A DNA stretch of 42,143 nt from positions 1-42,143 of the forward strand of contig CAYRGQ010000031.1 of assembly GCA_964423925.1 (NCBI GenBank), read 5' to 3'. The translations under genes and the position numbers were made by a program. This document shows positions 15,114-23,766 of the stretch, in pieces; the stretch's first letter is position 1; every line of letters begins with the position of its first letter. This DNA is from CAYRGQ01 sp964423925. Its GTDB lineage: Bacteria > Bacteroidota > Bacteroidia > Sphingobacteriales > Sphingobacteriaceae. The notes under the pieces are model-generated. The model made no database searches and was not told where the DNA came from. It worked only from the letters and a program-made list of their open reading frames with translations.

Positions 15114-17315
15114 CTACTCGCGCGTATCCTTACAAAGCGCCAGGATGGCGTCACGGTAACGCTGATACTCGGCCTCCTGCTCTTGGATGAACGGGTTGTC
15201 TTCCAAGGCGCCTACCACTTCCTCCATCTCTTCTTTGTTAGCATACACCAACATGCGGTACGGATTTTCGTAATCCTTGTTGCGCGTGCGGCGGATTTCG
15301 CGGCAGATCCACTCTTTCGTCTCCACACTTTCGAGGAGTAGCTCGCGTATCTCGGCCCACGTCAGTCGATCCATTCTCCATTCGCGTATCTCCAGCAACG
15401 ACGCTAGGGCATGTTCAAACTTATGGGTAGGATAGGCCGTGCTGAGTTGATGGTATCGCTGGTGAATGGCTTGCCAGGAATCGAGCCGACCCGAGCGCAC
15501 GTCGTCCAGCAGGCGGGTCAGGTCGGACTGGCGGATGAGCTGCCCGCCTACATTTTCAAACGTCGCGCGGACGACCAACTTCGGGGCGCGTAGGTACGCT
15601 TCCTCAAACTCCGAATAACTGTGCGTTTCGAAATAGGCGCCTAACTGGGTAGCGGCGTAGTAGGCTACCATCTTGCGATATACCAGATAAGCTTCCCGCG
15701 CCTTCTTAACGACTACTTTGCGCCTGGAATTTTCGACGCCCGCCAACACGACTTCTACCTGGGAAAGGTCAAACGTGGAATCCATCAGGATGGCGCGCCC
15801 CCGCCTAACGCGGGCATCCGCCTCGGTCAAGCTCGGCTCACACGCCCCGCCGACTGCAAATTCGAGCTCCCGCAGCGCCGTGAATATTTCATTGATGGTG
15901 TCGGGGGCCAGTACATCGTATTCAAAATACTGGTTTTTGAGCGCGCGTCGGTCGCGGGCGATAAATTTAGAATTGTTGCGCATCAGCGCGTACATATTAT
16001 ACAGAAACCAATAGCCCGGCAGGATGACAAGTTGGTCATTCGCCACATCGTTGCCCACCATGGTAAAGGGCATGCGTATGTGTAATTCGTGGAGAAAGTC
16101 GCCCTTGACGATGAGCGTGTAGGAGGAAAAGTACGAATTGTGCTTCAGGCTTACACACAGCCCCGGCCAAAAACCCCGCCCCGCCATGATTTCGCCGTCG
16201 CCCGCGCGTGAGTTGTGGTTCGAGCCCACGGTAGCGCCCGCAGCCATGTTACTTTGCCCCATCACCAGCGAAGCGCAGAGAAACGAGTTGTTGTGGTGTT
16301 GTTCGTGGGCGGGAAAAAGGAGGGAGTTCAGTACCTCGCAGCACGAAATGGTGCTGTTGTCACCCAAAAAAGAATTAATTAACCGGGCTCCGTACTTGAG
16401 CTGGGAAAAGGAAGACAGGATGAATCGAACGGCTTTAACGCCGTAGAAGATACGGCAGCCATGGCCGATAATGCCATTGACCAGCTCACACCCTTCGCCG
16501 ATTTGCGTGTACGCCCCGCGCAAGGAATTAACGGTAACGTTCTTGAGCTTATTGACACCCTTGATATACGCATCCGTCCCGATCTTGACGTCCTTGATGG
16601 TGTGCGAATTCTTGATGACAGTGCGGTCGCCAACGATACTGTAATAGCCTCTCGCCGTATCGAACGCAGCAAACGTAATGGATTTAAACCTTGCCTGCAG
16701 CTCGTGGTCGTGCCGGTTGCGAGTCCAAAGGTATACATCCGAGGCCTGCATGCCATCAAAGGGCAGCACCGCCCGCCCCCCATTCTCATTGCAAAGCTCC
16801 AGCTTAATCAACGCACTGTCCGCATCGCCCTCCTTGAGTATTCCGTTGCCAAACTTGGCGTTATTACTGGTTTCCATCTCGTTGATGTTAAACAGCGTAA
16901 CCTCTTCGCCCAAAATAAAATGTGCCATGTAGCGGACATTGTGAATGGCATTATAGGGCCCGATATCACAACTGACGATCGTGCTGCGGTAGATTCCCGT
17001 CGGCAGCTTCAGGTCGCGATAGTCCAGGAAGCTGGCCTCCATGTCGCCAATGCGTACCCGACCGTAAAACTTGGAGTTCTCGATTTGCTGGGGCAGGAAG
17101 CGGTCGGTCACCCAAACGTCGCTCCAGTTTGACGAATAGTTGCCATTACGCGTTAGGATGGATATCTCGTCCGGGGTCAGGGCGCGATAGGATGCGTCCG
17201 AAAGTTGTTGTCGGTTACGGAGGTAATATTCATCTTCGCCTACAGGCAGGTAGGGCTCGGGGATGAAACCATACCCCAAGGTTTCCAAGGGCTTGCGTAC
17301 TATTTTGCTCGACAT
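15114..17315 (-). CDS. DUF4954 family beta-helix protein
   Basis: 733 residues, no signal peptide or membrane segment, so cytoplasmic. Residues about 75-430 are rich in the G/N-x-x-I/V-x-x hexapeptide pattern of left-handed beta-helix proteins, for example VGDRTVIKNSHTIKDVKIG and GEGCELVNGIIGHGCRIFYG. Also visible are GSNHNSRAGDGEIMAGRGFW and a helical C-terminal region of about 250 residues. The family (DUF4954) is common in Bacteroidetes and related to nucleotide-sugar acyl/nucleotidyltransferase folds, but I know of no demonstrated function. It starts 6 nt after the glmS stop, so it is translated from the glmS mRNA, suggesting a role near UDP-GlcNAc synthesis or its control. Confidence 0.8.
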   Translation of the reverse strand: MSSKIVRKPLETLGYGFIPEPYLPVGEDEYYLRNRQQLSDASYRALTPDEISILTRNGNYSSNWSDVWVTDRFLPQQIENSKFYGRVRIGDMEASFLDYRDLKLPTGIYRSTIVSCDIGPYNAIHNVRYMAHFILGEEVTLFNINEMETSNNAKFGNGILKEGDADSALIKLELCNENGGRAVLPFDGMQASDVYLWTRNRHDHELQARFKSITFAAFDTARGYYSIVGDRTVIKNSHTIKDVKIGTDAYIKGVNKLKNVTVNSLRGAYTQIGEGCELVNGIIGHGCRIFYGVKAVRFILSSFSQLKYGARLINSFLGDNSTISCCEVLNSLLFPAHEQHHNNSFLCASLVMGQSNMAAGATVGSNHNSRAGDGEIMAGRGFWPGLCVSLKHNSYFSSYTLIVKGDFLHELHIRMPFTMVGNDVANDQLVILPGYWFLYNMYALMRNNSKFIARDRRALKNQYFEYDVLAPDTINEIFTALRELEFAVGGACEPSLTEADARVRRGRAILMDSTFDLSQVEVVLAGVENSRRKVVVKKAREAYLVYRKMVAYYAATQLGAYFETHSYSEFEEAYLRAPKLVVRATFENVGGQLIRQSDLTRLLDDVRSGRLDSWQAIHQRYHQLSTAYPTHKFEHALASLLEIREWRMDRLTWAEIRELLLESVETKEWICREIRRTRNKDYENPYRMLVYANKEEMEEVVGALEDNPFIQEQEAEYQRYRDAILALCKDTRE

Positions 17316-17321
17316 GGATGC

Positions 17322-19163
17322 TTATTCTACGGTAACAGATTTAGCGAGGTTGCGCGGCTTATCTACGTCCAGCCCACGCGCCACCCCAATATAGTATGCC
17401 AGCAACTGCAAGGGGATAACCGCCAATAAGGGCGCCACGATCTCGTGCGCCTGCGGCACCACCATCACGGCCTCGGCTAGTTCGTGGATCGTGTCGTCGC
17501 CCTCGGACACCACCGCCACGACTTTCCCCTTCCGCGCGTTGATTTCCTGGATGTTGCTGACAATCTTCTCGTGATACACGTCGCGCGTGGCAACCACCAC
17601 CACCGGCAAGGTTTCGTCGACCAACGCGATGGGGCCATGCTTCATTTCGGCAGCGGGGTAACCCTCGGCATGGATGTAGGTAATTTCTTTCAGCTTGAGC
17701 GCCCCCTCCAGCGCGATAGGGAAGTTATAGCCTCGGCCGAGGTAGAGAAAGTTTTGGGCGTCTTGGTAGCGCGCCGCAATCGCCTTGATGGCATCGATTT
17801 GGTTGTCAAGAATCCATTGCACCTTTTGGGGAATGGCGTCCAATTCCCGCACAAGCACGTCAAAAAGAGCCTTGTCTACCGTGCCGCGTATCTCGGCTAG
17901 CTTGAGGGCGATCAGCTGCAGCACCGCTACCTGCGCCGTAAACGCTTTGGTGCTGGCCACTCCGATTTCAGGCCCCGCGTGGGTGTACGCTCCGGCATCG
18001 GCGAGGCGGGCGATTGACGATCCCACGACGTTCACGATGCCAAAAATCGTGGCCCCCTGCCTTTTGGCGTTCTCCAAGGCGACAAGCGTATCGGCCGTCT
18101 CGCCACTCTGCGAAATCGCCAGAATAACATCGTTAGGAGACACAATCGGGTTCCGGTAACGGTACTCGGAAGCGTATTCCACTTCTACATTCAGCCGACA
18201 CAGCTCTTCGATAAGGTATTCTCCGATCAGGCCCGCGTGCCAGCTGGTGCCACAGGCTACGATGACGATGCGGTGCGCCGCACGCAGCTTATCGGCGATT
18301 TGCTCCAGCCCACTCATGGTCACGCTGGACGTCTGCGGTTGGAGACGGCCCCGCAACGAATCGTGGATCGTTAGCGGCTGCTCATGGATTTCCTTAAGCA
18401 TGAAATGCGGATAGTTTCCCTTTTCGATGGCGGCCAACTCCATGTCTAGCTGCTGAACGAAGGGCGTAATCCGTTCGTTGCCCAAGTTTTTCAGGATCAG
18501 TTCGTCAGGGCGTACGATCGCCAGTTCATAGTCATTGATATAGACCACCTCCTTGGTATAGGCCAGCATCGGCGAAGCATCGGAGCCTAAAAAGTGCTCG
18601 TTATCGCCGACACCGATGACCAACGGACTGCCCTTACGTGCCGCAATAATCGTGTCGGGATGATCCTGGTCGACAAACAGGATGACGTACGCCCCGGTCA
18701 CGCGTTTGAGCGCGATACGGACGGCTTCCTCGAGCGAACAGTCATTGTGCGACTGGATTTCCTCGATAAAGTTGAGCAGCACCTCCGAGTCGGTATCGCT
18801 TTTAAATGTATAGTCCTTGTTTTCCAGCTCGCGCTTAAGCTGGGCATAATTTTCGATAATGCCATTGTGGATCATGGCCAATTTCCCCGAATTGGAGATA
18901 TGCGGATGCGCGTTTCGATCCGATGGTTCTCCATGTGTGGCCCAACGCGTATGCCCGATACCCACAGTAGCCTCCGTGGGCATGCCTGCCGCAAATTCTT
19001 CCAGCGCCGCTACTTTTCCCTGTTTTTTGTAAACAGCTACCCGTTTGCCGGTATGCAAGGCCACGCCTGCGCTGTCATATCCACGATATTCGAGTTTCCT
19101 AAGCCCATCGATCAGAATAGGATAAGCCTGTTTATGGCCAGTATAGCCTACAATTCCACACAT
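17322..19163 (-). CDS. glmS: Glutamine--fructose-6-phosphate aminotransferase (isomerizing)
   Basis: Makes glucosamine-6-phosphate from fructose-6-phosphate and glutamine, the first step to UDP-GlcNAc for peptidoglycan and LPS. 613 residues with the family layout. Cys2 is the N-terminal nucleophile (MCGIVGY), followed by the glutaminase domain with GHTRWATHGEPSDRNAHPH. Two SIS domains follow, with ACGTSWHAG, SQSGETADT and ASTKAFTAQ, and the C-terminus is AKSVTVE. It is first in a two-gene unit with the DUF4954 gene. The leader is only about 25 nt, so there is no room for a glmS ribozyme. Confidence 0.98.
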   Translation of the reverse strand: MCGIVGYTGHKQAYPILIDGLRKLEYRGYDSAGVALHTGKRVAVYKKQGKVAALEEFAAGMPTEATVGIGHTRWATHGEPSDRNAHPHISNSGKLAMIHNGIIENYAQLKRELENKDYTFKSDTDSEVLLNFIEEIQSHNDCSLEEAVRIALKRVTGAYVILFVDQDHPDTIIAARKGSPLVIGVGDNEHFLGSDASPMLAYTKEVVYINDYELAIVRPDELILKNLGNERITPFVQQLDMELAAIEKGNYPHFMLKEIHEQPLTIHDSLRGRLQPQTSSVTMSGLEQIADKLRAAHRIVIVACGTSWHAGLIGEYLIEELCRLNVEVEYASEYRYRNPIVSPNDVILAISQSGETADTLVALENAKRQGATIFGIVNVVGSSIARLADAGAYTHAGPEIGVASTKAFTAQVAVLQLIALKLAEIRGTVDKALFDVLVRELDAIPQKVQWILDNQIDAIKAIAARYQDAQNFLYLGRGYNFPIALEGALKLKEITYIHAEGYPAAEMKHGPIALVDETLPVVVVATRDVYHEKIVSNIQEINARKGKVVAVVSEGDDTIHELAEAVMVVPQAHEIVAPLLAVIPLQLLAYYIGVARGLDVDKPRNLAKSVTVE

Positions 19164-19193
19164 AAAGTTAGTCCCTTTGAAATTTAAAGGGGG

Positions 19194-19222
19194 TAAAAAT
19201 ACCGTTTTTTTCGACTAATCAA
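19194..19222 (-). promoter_or_regulatory. glmS promoter
   Basis: On the minus strand TTG (19222-19220), 18 nt, TATTTTTA (19201-19194), seven of eight bases matching the -7 consensus positions, 30 nt before the glmS ATG. Confidence 0.6.
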
Positions 19223-19329
19223 TCGATTGCGTAAATTTTTACAAGAGAACGCGCTCCCCGCACGCCTGAACTGGTTTTTCTTTTGTAACACGCTAGCGGA
19301 CGGAAGCGGCTTAGGCCTGTACCCCGGCA

Positions 19330-19350
19330 CATTGTCTACCTTTGACAATG
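19330..19350 (+). promoter_or_regulatory. Sigma gene -7 box inside a perfect dyad (candidate operator)
   Basis: CATTGTC-TACCTTT-GACAATG is a perfect 7-7-7 inverted repeat. The -7 box TACCTTTG (19337-19344) fills its centre. A dimeric repressor bound here would block the promoter of the ECF sigma operon. No TTG is found at -33. Confidence 0.6.
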
Positions 19351-19411
19351 ATGCCCGGCGGCGACGAAAATTTCATCCTTGGATAGGGGTAAAACAACCG
19401 AGGGCTGTCTC

Positions 19412-19996
19412 ATGATAAATGCGAGAACGAAAACCACCAAAATGACAGGTGAAGCCAACGAACAACCACGCCCGATCGTGGAAGAAGCCAACTTTGAACA
19501 GCTCTATCGACAGCACTTCACATCCTTGTACCGCTATGCGTATAGCGTGGTGCAAGACGAGGCGCAAGCCGAGGGAATCGTCCAGAACGTGTTTTTAAAG
19601 CTCTGGAACAAGCGCGACACCTTGCGGATCCACACCTCTTGGCAAGCATACTTGTTTCGGGCTACCTACCACGAGGCGCTCAACGCAGCCAAACGTCAAC
19701 AAGTTCGCATGCGGTTTGCCCAGCAAAGGCAGAGCCCGGACACGGCCTCGCAGGAAAGCGATCGGGAATTGGCAACACATCTGGAAAAGGCACTGCTGGA
19801 GCTGCCGGAAAAATGCCGGACAGTTTTTCAGCTGAGTCGGTTTGAGGACCTGAAGTACCATGAAATCGCCCAACGGCTAGGCATATCCATAAAAACCGTC
19901 GAAGCACACATGGGCAAGGCCCTAAGGGTACTCCGCGTCCAACTAGCGGACTTTCTGAGCCTGCTCATCTTACTGACCTACAACCAATACCTATAA
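19412..19996 (+). CDS. ECF RNA polymerase sigma-70 factor
   Basis: Extracytoplasmic-function sigma factor of the Bacteroidetes FecI-like group. Start may be 19412 or 19442 (194 or 184 residues). Region 2 shows FEQLYRQHFTSLYRYAYSVV and VQNVFLKLWNKRDTL. Region 4 shows LPEKCRTVFQLSRFEDLKYH and then EIAQRLGISIKTVEAHMGKA, the -35 recognition helix. A hydrophobic tail (LADFLSLLILL) follows, as often in this group. Its activity should be held by the FecR anti-sigma encoded 3 nt downstream. Confidence 0.93.
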   Translation: MINARTKTTKMTGEANEQPRPIVEEANFEQLYRQHFTSLYRYAYSVVQDEAQAEGIVQNVFLKLWNKRDTLRIHTSWQAYLFRATYHEALNAAKRQQVRMRFAQQRQSPDTASQESDRELATHLEKALLELPEKCRTVFQLSRFEDLKYHEIAQRLGISIKTVEAHMGKALRVLRVQLADFLSLLILLTYNQYL

Positions 19997-19999
19997 ACG

Positions 20000-20959
20000 A
20001 TGAACGAACAGACCATAATTAATTACCTGCTGGGGGAATGTACAATGGATGAACGAAAGGAAATGGAAGCGTGGCTAGCGGCGGACGAACGTCATCAAGC
20101 GGAATATCAAAAGACGGTACGCGCCTGGGAATGGAGCCGGCGCCTGGCCACCGGGCCCACACCAGACCTAGACGCAGCCTGGTTGCGGTTCGTGGCCCTG
20201 CGCGATGCCCATCCTAAAAAACGCAACACCGTAGTCCTACTACCCCTGCTACGCCTCGCTGCGAGCATCCTGCTCGTCGCCTGCCTCGCCGCACTGTTTG
20301 TTGGCATGATTACCCCCGCCGAAACGTGGCGCGGCAAAACGTTGACATCGGCCCAAAGCGTACTGAAGGACACCCTAGCAGATGGCACCGTCCTCACGCT
20401 CAACAGCAACAGCACCTTGCGCGTGCATCCGACCCTCTTTGCCCGCCAACGGCGTGTGAGCATGGAGCGCGGGGAAGCCTTCTTTGAAGTGGCCCGCAAC
20501 GAGCGTAAACCCTTCGAAGTACAGGCCGGCGCCACGCGCGTGGTGGTACTTGGCACGTCGTTCAACATGCGCAAGGACGGTCCCGAAGTGGATGTGGTGG
20601 TGGCGAGTGGCCAAGTGTCGGTGAGCAACGGCGCACAGACGACCACCCTTGGTGCCATGCAACGCGTCACGGTCAACGAGCGCGACGGTTCGTTCGTGGC
20701 AACCGACCTCAACGCTTTGCTCGACCTGCATTATGCCAACGACCGCTTCGTCCTTCGTAACACGCCCTTGAAAGACGTCGTCAAGTTTCTAGCCGATGAA
20801 TACAAAGCCAACATTCTGATCGCGGAGCCCGCATTGGAAAACCTGCTGCTCACCGCTACCCTCGGCAAGGACTCCTTGGACAAGCTCTTGCACGTGATTG
20901 CCGAAACCCTCGACATCGAAGTATCCCATAACAACAACACGTATATCCTGCACCGATGA
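20000..20959 (+). CDS. FecR-type anti-sigma factor
   Basis: 319-residue inner-membrane protein that binds the sigma factor on the cytoplasmic side and receives a signal in the periplasm. Residues 1-75 form the helical anti-sigma domain (LLGECTMDERKEMEAWL). A membrane segment lies at about 78-104. The periplasmic FecR domain follows (LADGTVLTLNSNSTLRV, GEAFFEVARNERKPF, VLGTSFNMR). Near the C-terminus is a DUF4974 module (NTPLKDVVKFLADEYKANI), which usually interacts with an STN domain. Its stop overlaps the start of the STN-containing next gene by 4 nt, so the two are translationally coupled. Confidence 0.92.
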   Translation: MNEQTIINYLLGECTMDERKEMEAWLAADERHQAEYQKTVRAWEWSRRLATGPTPDLDAAWLRFVALRDAHPKKRNTVVLLPLLRLAASILLVACLAALFVGMITPAETWRGKTLTSAQSVLKDTLADGTVLTLNSNSTLRVHPTLFARQRRVSMERGEAFFEVARNERKPFEVQAGATRVVVLGTSFNMRKDGPEVDVVVASGQVSVSNGAQTTTLGAMQRVTVNERDGSFVATDLNALLDLHYANDRFVLRNTPLKDVVKFLADEYKANILIAEPALENLLLTATLGKDSLDKLLHVIAETLDIEVSHNNNTYILHR

Positions 20960-22515
20960 ATTTATTTTCCTTTGGGCTACGCCCAGCGGCTTGCGCCTTC
21001 TTCGCCCTGGCCATAATGGTGGCAGGTATGCTGCCCGTCCACGCTCAGCAGCACCTCAATCGCCCCATTAACACGGGCCCAATATCCCAGCAACCACTCG
21101 TATCGGTACTCGAGTCGATTAGTAAAGCGGGCAATTTCCACTTCTCCTTTAACAGCGAACGCGTGCCTACCGACAGCCTGGTAAGCGCGACACGGTTTGA
21201 AGGGACATTGGCGGCCTTCCTCGAGCATGTATTGGGCGATCAATACGGCTTTAAGGAAATGGGCGACTACGTGATTATCCGCCATGTGCCGCAGCGATTC
21301 GAGCCAAAAGTGGAAATCGAAAGCAACTATCGCGGCTCCTTGGTAGTACGGGGACAGATATTGGATGCCGAAACCCACCAAGGTGTAGCGCACGTGAGCG
21401 TGCACGACAGGCACTCATTCGCCAGCGCCCTATCGGACGAGCGCGGCAGCTTCGAGCTGACCATCCGCCGACCCGACGAGTCACTCTGGATGGAAGTGAG
21501 CAAGGAAAATTACCGCGACACGATGATTGTGATGCTGATGCCCGTAGAGGTTACGCAAAGCGCCAAACCAATACGTTTCCGTTACTTTCCCAGCAAGGAA
21601 TTCAATTCCCTAGGAGAAACTTGGCTAGGCCGCGTGTTCACCAGTTCCAAGGAACACATCGCACACTTGAATATCGGTAACTTCTTCGCTGAGCGCTTCT
21701 ACCAACTATCGGTACTGCCCGGTGTGGGCCTACAGGGTAGCAACCACGCCCGAACCGTCAACAAGCTATCGGTAAACCTGTTAGGTGGCCATGGCGCCGG
21801 TGTCAGCGGAGTCGAGATATCTGGGCTTTACGGCATCAACAAGCACGATGTAGGTCCATTGCAAATCGCGGGCCTTTTCAACCTGACCGGAGGCGACCAG
21901 CGCGGCGTGCAGCTGGCCGGCATCGCCAACCAGGTGATGGGAACCGTGAAGGGCGTGCAAATCGCGGGCGTGTACAACCAGGCCCAGAAGGTAGAAGGTG
22001 TGCAGCTCGCCGGCTTAATCAACGTGGCAGACTCTAGCGATTACCCCATCGGCTTGTTTAATTTCATCGGTAATGGCAAACGAAGTGTTGCCTTGGAGAC
22101 CGACGAGAACCTGCGTCTAAGCGCTAGCTTGCGCACAGGCGGCCGAATCTTATACGGCATGGTGGGGTTGGGATACGCGCTCGACCCGCAATCGGCGTTG
22201 CGCTACAGCATCCATGGGGGCTTGGGTGCACATGTCGTCCGCGGCGACCGCTTCTCGTTGGATGCCGAACTCCGTAACGCCGTGCATACAGATTTTTCGC
22301 GCGTGCAAGCGCAGTATACCATTGCCTTATCGCCCCAAATCAGGATCACCGATCGGGTGAGCGTCACGGTCGCCCCGGCCTTACACGTCACCGATGGGCA
22401 TGAGCGCGGTATAGCCGATCAGCCCCGGTGGAGAATCAACGCATTGGGAAACGAGAACTATACGGTATTGCACGGCGGCGTATCGGCAGGCGTTCGATAT
22501 CATTTTGGGAAGTAG
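20956..22515 (+). CDS. STN / carboxypeptidase-regulatory-like protein with AG(L/I)xN repeats and beta-barrel end
   Basis: 519 residues. A signal peptide ends near HAQQ (30-32). An STN signalling domain lies at about 42-110 (VSVLESISKAGNFHFSF) and a carboxypeptidase-regulatory-like Ig domain at about 128-205. Residues 285-370 hold five copies of a ~16-residue repeat (GVxIxG, PLQIAGLFN, GVQLAGIAN, GVQIAGVYN, GVQLAGLIN), similar to LA_2272-type surface repeats. The last ~140 residues alternate as in a small beta-barrel and end in GVRYHFGK. The STN domain would contact FecR in the periplasm as FecA does, but no plug or 22-strand transporter barrel is present. It may be a surface sensor, adhesin or porin-like protein coupled to the sigma factor. 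Function is inferred from architecture and operon only. Confidence 0.75.
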   Translation: MNLFSFGLRPAACAFFALAIMVAGMLPVHAQQHLNRPINTGPISQQPLVSVLESISKAGNFHFSFNSERVPTDSLVSATRFEGTLAAFLEHVLGDQYGFKEMGDYVIIRHVPQRFEPKVEIESNYRGSLVVRGQILDAETHQGVAHVSVHDRHSFASALSDERGSFELTIRRPDESLWMEVSKENYRDTMIVMLMPVEVTQSAKPIRFRYFPSKEFNSLGETWLGRVFTSSKEHIAHLNIGNFFAERFYQLSVLPGVGLQGSNHARTVNKLSVNLLGGHGAGVSGVEISGLYGINKHDVGPLQIAGLFNLTGGDQRGVQLAGIANQVMGTVKGVQIAGVYNQAQKVEGVQLAGLINVADSSDYPIGLFNFIGNGKRSVALETDENLRLSASLRTGGRILYGMVGLGYALDPQSALRYSIHGGLGAHVVRGDRFSLDAELRNAVHTDFSRVQAQYTIALSPQIRITDRVSVTVAPALHVTDGHERGIADQPRWRINALGNENYTVLHGGVSAGVRYHFGK

Positions 22516-22521
22516 CCTGCG

Positions 22522-23733
22522 TTAGATCTGGGGCTTGACGCTCAGGCGCGAAGCCAGATACGAAATCAAGCTTGCCACCACCGTCATGGTCACGAATACC
22601 AACAGTACATCGGCAGGTCGGATATCAACGGGATAAACCTCGGGCATCAAACCATCGCTGGGGGCTAGCCGCAACCACCCGTATCGGATCTGGCTAACGC
22701 AGAACAGTAATCCCGCGACCATGCCCGCCACGCAGCCCATCAATGCAATCATGACACCTTGGTAAAAGAAGATTCGCCGAATCAAGCTATCGCTGGCACC
22801 CATACTGCGTAATACGCCGATGTCGTGCTTCTTGTCAATCACGAGCATGGTAAGCGACCCAATGATGTTGAAGATGGCAATGACGCCGGTGAGCGTCAGG
22901 ATGAAAAACACGACCCACTTTTCGGAGCGAATGGTTTTATATAGCGCTGGATTTTGCTCCTCGCGATTCTTAACCAAATAATCGTCACCCAGCTGTTGAG
23001 CAAGGCTGTGCTGGAATGCAGACACGCCCGTGCCGCGTGCCAAATCAAGCTCGATCGCCGACACCTCGTCAAACTCCCCCAGCAGCTCCCGGGCAAAGTC
23101 GACCGGCACAAAGAGCACGTCGTCAAACTCCTGTTGGTAGAACATCACCCCCGCAGGTCTAATTTGGCGTAGGTTGAACTCGTCCGCCGGATTGACGGCA
23201 TTGACTACGCCCCGGCGCGGCGTGAAGACCTCCACCATCGTCGACTCATCATAAAGCGAAATCCCTAAGGCATGCTGGATATAGGCCCCCAGCACGGCAT
23301 AATCTTCGCCCCCTTGAGTCAATATGAAGCCTCCGTCGTACATCATCGTATCAATGGACTTGTTGGTGGCATAATGTGGCGATACGCCTTTCATCGTGGC
23401 GATAAACTGCTGGTCGCGGTGCCGAAGGAGCACCTTCTCCTGCAGCACCTCGCTGTAGGCAGCCACGCGGGCATCGTCGGCGAGTGCCTGGAAGATTTCC
23501 GACGAAGCGTCAAACGTCTTTCCGGCAGCGGGTTCGACCCGAAGGTCTGACGTAAACGAACTGTACATCGACCGGATTACCGCCTCCATGCCATTGAAAA
23601 AGGATAGGATCGTAATGAGTGCCGCCGTGCTAAAGAATACACCCACTACGCTGATAGCCGATATAATGTTAATGGCATTAACGGACTTCTTCGAAAACAA
23701 GTACCGTCGGGCAAAATGGAGCGATAAGTTCAT
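22522..23733 (-). CDS. LolC/LolE-type ABC transporter permease
   Basis: 403-residue inner-membrane permease of the lipoprotein-releasing system. The first membrane segment is NIISAISVVGVFFSTAALITI, a periplasmic domain spans about 50-270, and three C-terminal membrane segments form the FtsX domain. The N-terminal FARRYLFSKKSVNAINIIS is typical of LolC/E. It would extract lipoproteins toward LolA with a LolD ATPase, which is not encoded here. Bacteroidetes often carry a single such permease in place of the LolC-LolE pair. It is third in a minus-strand unit, 33 nt after the MBL gene, and converges on the STN-barrel gene with a 6-nt gap. Confidence 0.88.
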   Translation of the reverse strand: MNLSLHFARRYLFSKKSVNAINIISAISVVGVFFSTAALITILSFFNGMEAVIRSMYSSFTSDLRVEPAAGKTFDASSEIFQALADDARVAAYSEVLQEKVLLRHRDQQFIATMKGVSPHYATNKSIDTMMYDGGFILTQGGEDYAVLGAYIQHALGISLYDESTMVEVFTPRRGVVNAVNPADEFNLRQIRPAGVMFYQQEFDDVLFVPVDFARELLGEFDEVSAIELDLARGTGVSAFQHSLAQQLGDDYLVKNREEQNPALYKTIRSEKWVVFFILTLTGVIAIFNIIGSLTMLVIDKKHDIGVLRSMGASDSLIRRIFFYQGVMIALMGCVAGMVAGLLFCVSQIRYGWLRLAPSDGLMPEVYPVDIRPADVLLVFVTMTVVASLISYLASRLSVKPQI

Positions 23734-23766
23734 ATCGTGGGTCTCTTGGTTAGGACGCTAGCAGCC

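Noticed and set aside
16461..17132. 223-codon open frame antisense to the DUF4954 gene
   Set aside because: It mirrors the codon structure of a well-supported gene on the other strand and has no recognisable features; the same applies to long antisense frames at 9155-9850, 34320-35012 and 36594-37397.
19164..19200. Possible glmS ribozyme in the glmS leader
   Set aside because: The predicted leader is about 25 nt, far too short, and the ribozyme is known mainly from Firmicutes.
21808..22065. Tandem repeat region within the STN protein considered as a DNA repeat element
   Set aside because: The ~48-bp periodicity follows the 16-residue protein repeats and the copies diverge at the DNA level, so it is a protein feature.
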